64,000 nt of DNA from Paenibacillus aurantius (GTDB taxonomy: Bacteria; Bacillota; Bacilli; Paenibacillales; NBRC-103111). This document shows positions 61,501 through 64,000 of this stretch, piece by piece (the stretch's first letter is position 1; every line of letters begins with the position of its first letter). The notes under the pieces were generated by a model, which was not told the DNA's origin, ran no database searches, and was given only the letters and a program-made list of their open reading frames with translations. The DNA lies in NCBI RefSeq assembly GCF_032268605.1, contig NZ_CP130318.1:1701001-1765000 (forward strand), written 5' to 3'. Made by a program: the position numbers and the translations under genes.

Positions 61501-62684
61501 ATATTCTACCTGGGGATACCGTTTTCCTGATCGTGGAGGACGACCAGAAATTTGCCCGCATTCTCCTCGATACGATCCGCAAACGCGGGATGAAAGCCAT
61601 TGTTACTTCCAAGGGCAATAGTGTCCTGGAGCTGGCGCGTCACTTCAAGCCGGCTGCCATTACGTTGGATATCCGGATGACGGAAGTGGATGGCTGGTCG
61701 GTGATCGATCACATGAAGAACGATATCGACGTACGTCATATTCCCATTTGTGTGATCACGGTTGACGACGACCGGATCCCGCTTCTTCAACGGGGAGCCT
61801 ATGCTTATTTGTGTAAACCGGTGACGAACGAGGAGCTCGATAAAGCCCTGGACAAGATCCTGGCCTTCTCGGAGAGAACCACGCGTAATCTGCTGGTTCT
61901 GGCCATGAATCCGGACCAGCGGAAGGAGATTGTGGAAGCCGTCGAGGGCAGTGACGTGAATATCACGGCTTTAGAGACGCCGCGAAAGGCTCTGAACCAG
62001 CTCAAAAAAGATTTCGACGCCGTTATCTTCGACAATGATCTGGAGGACATGAGCGGGATCCAATTTATCCGGGAACTGCTTAAGGTTTCTCCGAACAAAG
62101 AGATTCCGATCATTATGAATACCTCGAAGAAGCTGACGAAGGAAGAAGAATTTGAATTGGAGGAGCTGCTCAAAACCTGTGTCTTGAAGGAAGTCAAGTC
62201 TCCGGTTAGAATTTTGGACGAAACGGCGCTTTATCTGCATTTTAAAGCCGACGAGCTGACCGATACGCAGAAATCGACCCTCACCAAAATTCACCAAACC
62301 GACGAGATGATTGCCTACAAAAAAGTACTGGTCGTCGATGACGACATCCGTAACATCTTTGCTCTTACCACCATTCTCGAAAGGCACCAGATGAGGGTCA
62401 TTCCGGCGGAAAGCGGCCGGGATGCCATTGACCTGCTGGAAAAGAATCCGGACATTAACATTGTCCTAATGGATATCATGATGCCGGGAATGGACGGCTA
62501 CGAGACCATGTGCGCGATCCGCGAAATTCCGAAATTCAAATCGCTGCCGATCATTGCCCTGACGGCCAAAGCCATGAAGGGAGACCGCGAGAAATGTATT
62601 GAGGCCGGCGCTTCGGACTACATTACCAAGCCGGTCAACAGCACCCAGCTTCTTTCGCTCATGAGGGTTTGGCTGTACCGATAA
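55548..62684 (+). CDS. Giant soluble poly-HAMP hybrid sensor histidine kinase
   Basis: The product has 2378 residues and no membrane helix or signal peptide. ATG 55548 has AAAGGAA 7 bases upstream; the frame is open to 55473. Order: a partial HAMP unit (about 15-52); one divergent 97-residue module (53-149); 14 HAMP-type modules of exactly 92 residues (150-1437); GAF (about 1460-1620); coiled coil (about 1620-1690); histidine kinase with [14 protein letters not shown] (His1697), [17 protein letters not shown] and [11 protein letters not shown]; then three receivers. Receiver 1 (about 1989-2108) has VEDD and LDIRM. Receiver 2 (about 2113-2220) has lost the N-terminal acidic pair (LVLAMNPDQ). 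Receiver 3 (about 2258-2378) is canonical ([19 protein letters not shown]). The repeats closely resemble those of fungal group III kinases (Nik1/Os-1). The signal sensed is unknown. Confidence 0.95.
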   Translation: MANQDTNTPEQNENHLDPKDLLHALMAFKKGDFSVRLPYDKSGLAGKIADTFNEIMDTQQELVGEVQDVANVVGKEGKLSRRFTLKNRDGSWETLTDSLNGLVADLSQPTVEMVRVIGAVARGDLTQKIDLETEGRALTGEFLRTANNFNTMVDQLSTFASEVTRVAYEVGTEGKLGGQAQVKNVSGTWKLLTDSVNFMASNLTDQVRNIATVTTAVANGDLSKKITVDAKGEILQLKSTINTMVDQLSTFASEVTRVAREVGTEGKLGGQAEVKGVGGTWRDLTESVNYMASNLTNQVRNIAVVTTAVANGDLTKTITEEAQGEILELKNTINTMVDQLSTFASEVTRVAREVGTEGILGGQAEVTGLDGTWKDLTESVNSMASNLTNQVRNIADVTTAVANGNLSKQITVDAKGEILELKSTINTMVDQLSTFASEVTRVAREVGTEGILGGQADVQGVSGTWKDLTDNVNNMASSLTDQVRNIAEVTTAVANGDLSKQITVDAKGEILELKSTMNTMVDQLRRFSSEVTRVAREVGTEGILGGQADVQGVAGTWKDLTDSVNSMASNLTNQVRNIAVVTTAVANGDLSKKITADAQGEILEMKITINTMVDQLSTFASEVTRVAREVATEGQLGGQAEVQGVGGTWRDLTESVNYMASTLTDQVRNIAEVTTAVANGDLSKQITVDAKGEILEMKSTINRMVDQLRTFSSEVTRVAREVGTEGKLGGQAQVAGVEGTWRDLTESVNYMASNLTDQVRNIAAVTTAVAKGDLSKKITADFQGEILELKNTINTMVDQLSTFASEVTRVAREVGTEGKLGGQAEVEGAGGTWRDLTESVNYMASNLTGQVRNVAEVTTAVASGDLTKKITVDVKGEMLQLKNTINTMVDQLSTFASEVNRVASEVGIEGKLGGQADVQGVSGTWKVLTDGVNNMASNLTDQVRNIAEVTTAVAKGDLTKQITVTARGEISELKNTINTMVDQLSTFASEVTRVAYEVGTEGKLGGQAQVKGIAGTWKDLTDSVNYMAGNLTNQVRNIATVTTAVANGDLSKKITADAQGEILEMKNTINTMVDQLSTFASEVTRVAREVGTEGKLGGQAEVKGVGGTWRDLTESVNNMASNLTNQVRNIAEVTTAVANGNLSKKITVNTQGEILELKNTINTMVDQLSNFASEVTRVAREFGTEGKLGGQADVKDVSGTWKDLTDSVNYMTGNLTSQVRNIADVTTAVANGDLSKKITVDVKGELLELKNTINTMVDQLNSFASEVTRVAREVGTDGKLGGQAQVRGVGGTWKDLTDNVNIMATNLTDQVRGIAKVVTAVANGDLKRKLTVEAKGEIAELAETINNMIDTLAIFAEQVTSVAREVGVEGKLGGQASVPGASGTWRDLTDNVNMLAETLTTQIRAITNVATAVTNGDLSRAIDVQAAGEVATLKDNLNEMIRNLKETTRINTEQDWLKTNLAKFSRMLQGQRDLYAVCRMILSELAPLVSVQHGVLFINETLNGEQVLKLFASYAYQERKHLSNQFKAGEGLLGQCLIEKQRILLTNVPRDYVSINSALGESTPLNIVLLPIIFEDQVLAVMELASFRSFTPIDLAFLDQLTESIGIVLNTMQANMRTEELLMQSQSLTEELQQQQEELQHTNEELEEKAKMLVLQKAEVESKNKEVELAKRFLEEKAEQLALTSRYKSEFLANMSHELRTPLNSLLLLSEQLSDNVDENLTEEQVKFSKTIHESGLDLLNLINDILDLSKIESGTASPEMNEFKLSELADSLERTFSHMAVDKGLDFQIKMEPTLPERITTDSKRLQQVMTNLLSNAFKFTHKGQVHLLIRQVKEGWANDNEILNNAKMVLAFSVSDTGIGIPENKQQIIFEAFQQADGSTSREYGGTGLGLAISREISHMLHGEIKVFSVPNRGSIFTLFLPLELEPALLREKEPKMTPEEVEFQVAATKYVPEVIDLKPTKIDLPSVFIGNSTEELEDDRGHILPGDTVFLIVEDDQKFARILLDTIRKRGMKAIVTSKGNSVLELARHFKPAAITLDIRMTEVDGWSVIDHMKNDIDVRHIPICVITVDDDRIPLLQRGAYAYLCKPVTNEELDKALDKILAFSERTTRNLLVLAMNPDQRKEIVEAVEGSDVNITALETPRKALNQLKKDFDAVIFDNDLEDMSGIQFIRELLKVSPNKEIPIIMNTSKKLTKEEEFELEELLKTCVLKEVKSPVRILDETALYLHFKADELTDTQKSTLTKIHQTDEMIAYKKVLVVDDDIRNIFALTTILERHQMRVIPAESGRDAIDLLEKNPDINIVLMDIMMPGMDGYETMCAIREIPKFKSLPIIALTAKAMKGDREKCIEAGASDYITKPVNSTQLLSLMRVWLYR
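55995..59858 (+). repeat. 14 tandem 276-bp HAMP modules
   Basis: Fourteen contiguous modules of exactly 276 bp each begin at Asn of N-T-M-V-D-Q-L. Module starts are 55995 + 276n (n = 0-13), with no length variation. Protein wording is strongly conserved ([58 protein letters not shown]) while codons have drifted. The last two modules are the most diverged. Confidence 0.95.
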
Positions 62685-62712
62685 GCCTAATCTTCCTTAT
62701 GAGATCTAACAA

Positions 62713-62758
62713 AACAACCCCCTCCGGCTTTGCAAAAGGCCGTGAAGGGGGTTGTTTA
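62713..62758. terminator. Terminator after the hybrid kinase
   Basis: AACAACCCCC (62713-62722) pairs with GGGGGTTGTT (62747-62756), with an inner CGGC/GCCG stem. T-rich and A-rich flanks suit both convergent genes. Confidence 0.88.
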
Positions 62759-62815
62759 TTATATATGAACGAAAAATCATCAGAGGGAGCCGAACAACTC
62801 TCCCTTATAGGGTCC

Positions 62816-63813
62816 CTAGGCAAACGTAAAGCTTAACTGAACAGGCTCCGGTTCAGGCTCGAAGGAGGCTCCTTCGGTTGTGGAGGCCATTCCATGCGGG
62901 GCCGTAATCCCCTTTGAAGCGGTCATGCTTCCAAAAAAACGGCTGTCCCGGTCCGTATCGTTCAGCCGGTACTCCTTAAGCAGCGAGCGGATGAGGGCAT
63001 CCTTGGGATCCTTATAAGCTCTCGGCAAATAGGCGGAAGCCTGGTACAGCTCGGCATATAGGGGGACGAGATGAGGATACTTCTCCTCCAGGTTGCGGAA
63101 GAACCATACCTTAACATCCGGGGTGAGCCGCAAGTAGGAGGCCATAACGAAGCTTACGCTTGCTTCCGCCGCTTTCTCCATGACGGCCCGCAGGTCGGCT
63201 TCCCGGTCTGTTAACCGTGGGAGGATAGGCGCCATGAAGACGCCGACCGGTATTCCGGCTTGCGTCAAGGCCTGAACCGCCTCCAGCCGCTTGGCGGGTG
63301 ATGGGGTAGAGGGCTCCATCGCCTTCCAGACCTCCGTATTCATCGTCTGAAGGCTGAAATTGACCGATAACACCGGGAGCCGCTTCAGCAAGTCGAGATC
63401 CCTTAGGACGAGCGGAGACCGGGTGGTAATGGTGAGCGGGACCGGATAACGCATCAGTACTTCGAGACACTGCCGGGTAAGCTTCTCGGCGGCTTCCGCA
63501 GGCTGGTAGGGATGGTCGCCGTTCCGATGGCAATGCGGCCAATCTGTTTAAGACCTCCCTTAGATTTGGCCATCTTGGCCAGCTGAGCCTCCAGTGAGGC
63601 GGCGGCGTTTTCTTTTATAAGAATATGATTCTGGAACGTATCGTCATAATCCATTCCGAGAAAAGAATGGAACGCCCTGGCGTAGCAGAAGCTGCATCCA
63701 TGTTGGCAGCCTCTGTAGGGATTGATGGACCATTCAAAAGGCATAGAGGGGGTGGTCACCCGATTAAGAATCTGTTTCGTGGTGATTCGGTCGTATTCGA
63801 TTCTTCGCTTCAT
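62816..63813 (-). pseudogene. SPL-type radical SAM protein, broken by a -1 frameshift
   Basis: The N-terminal part (63813-63454) begins MKRRIEYDRI and carries the 4Fe-4S motif CQHGCSFC. It runs to RIAIGTAT and then reads into a stop after 119 codons. The C-terminal part resumes in another frame: shifting at about 63513/63514 restores TDPYQPAEAAEKLTRQCLEV, which joins the frame of MRYPVPLTITTRSPL and runs to 62816. One missing C on the + strand between 63513 and 63514 explains it. The restored protein would be about 332 residues, typical of this spore-photoproduct-lyase-like radical SAM family. It may be a true pseudogene or a sequencing error. Downstream residues show no other decay. GGAGGG precedes the ATG. 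Confidence 0.85.
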
Positions 63814-64000
63814 AGGAAGGCCCTCCGTTCATAATACGAATATATGTTCCTATATTAACAAAGAATGATTCCGTTAACAAGGCGAAGGGGAGCTCAAAAT
63901 CTGGAAAGCAGGCGGTCTTGGCGTGTTTTTTTTCTTTACGTGAAGTATAATTTAGGTTAGAGACAGAGATTACAGACAGATAGGAAGGAAACCTTGCCAT
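63814..64000. other. Right-end intergenic region
   Basis: No gene is supported. A plus-strand TATAAT (63946-63951) and AGGAAGGAAA (63981-63990) near the edge suggest that a rightward gene starts just beyond the window. Confidence 0.4.

Noticed and set aside
63764..64000. 78-codon minus-strand open frame at the right edge
   Set aside because: It overlaps the promoter region and start of the radical SAM gene in another frame and shows no recognisable protein features.

Overview
The window looks like the chromosome of an endospore-forming, GC-rich Paenibacillaceae bacterium (Paenibacillus or a close relative). Three things point there. Gene order follows the Bacillus subtilis block safA-bofC-ruvAB-queA-tgt-yajC-spoVB-comN-secDF-recJ-apt-relA-dtd-hisS-aspS-rarA-cymR-iscS-mnmA-alaS-ireB-ruvX-mltG-yrrN-yrrO. 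Sporulation genes are present (SafA-like, BofC, SpoIID-type, SpoVB). Two tRNA synthetase genes have Gram-positive T-box leaders. Start codons are often TTG or GTG, each with a strong purine-rich ribosome binding site.

Layout. 1-1483: end of a SafA-like spore coat gene and bofC. 1675-8721: Holliday junction genes ruvC-ruvA-ruvB, a SpoIID/LytB protein, queuosine genes queA-tgt, and yajC. 8913-12764: membrane proteins, mostly on the minus strand (PAP2 phosphatase, TIGR04086 protein, SpoVB) plus a DUF421 protein. 12958-23838: comN, separate secD and secF, a cation diffusion transporter, recJ, apt, a minus-strand uracil permease, relA and dtd. 23959-26292: a small unknown protein and a membrane-anchored FAD oxidoreductase. 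26482-32244: T-box controlled hisS-aspS, tcdA and rarA. 32333-36675: DUF2905 protein, mnmA on the minus strand and, divergently, cymR-iscS, a PRC-barrel protein and a zinc ribbon. 36875-45852: AI-2E transporter, T-box alaS, ireB-ruvX-DUF1292, mltG and the paired U32 tRNA hydroxylation genes. 46109-49047: a chemoreceptor and an orphan YcnI.

From about 49100 the ancestral block gives way to accessory genes: a kduI-deoR-kduD pectin/glucuronate operon, an M20 peptidase divergent from a polar amino acid ABC transporter, a 2378-residue soluble hybrid histidine kinase, and a radical SAM gene broken by one base.

The most unusual object is the hybrid kinase (55548-62684). It has a divergent leading HAMP module and then exactly 14 tandem 92-residue modules, followed by GAF, kinase and three receiver domains, with no membrane segment. 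The repeat wording closely resembles the HAMP repeats of fungal group III (Nik1/Os-1) kinases. Other leads are a hairpin covering the bofC ribosome binding site, candidate operators upstream of mnmA, kduI and the ABC transporter, and the lack of trmR beside the U32 genes. No tRNA, rRNA, CRISPR array or insertion sequence was seen.
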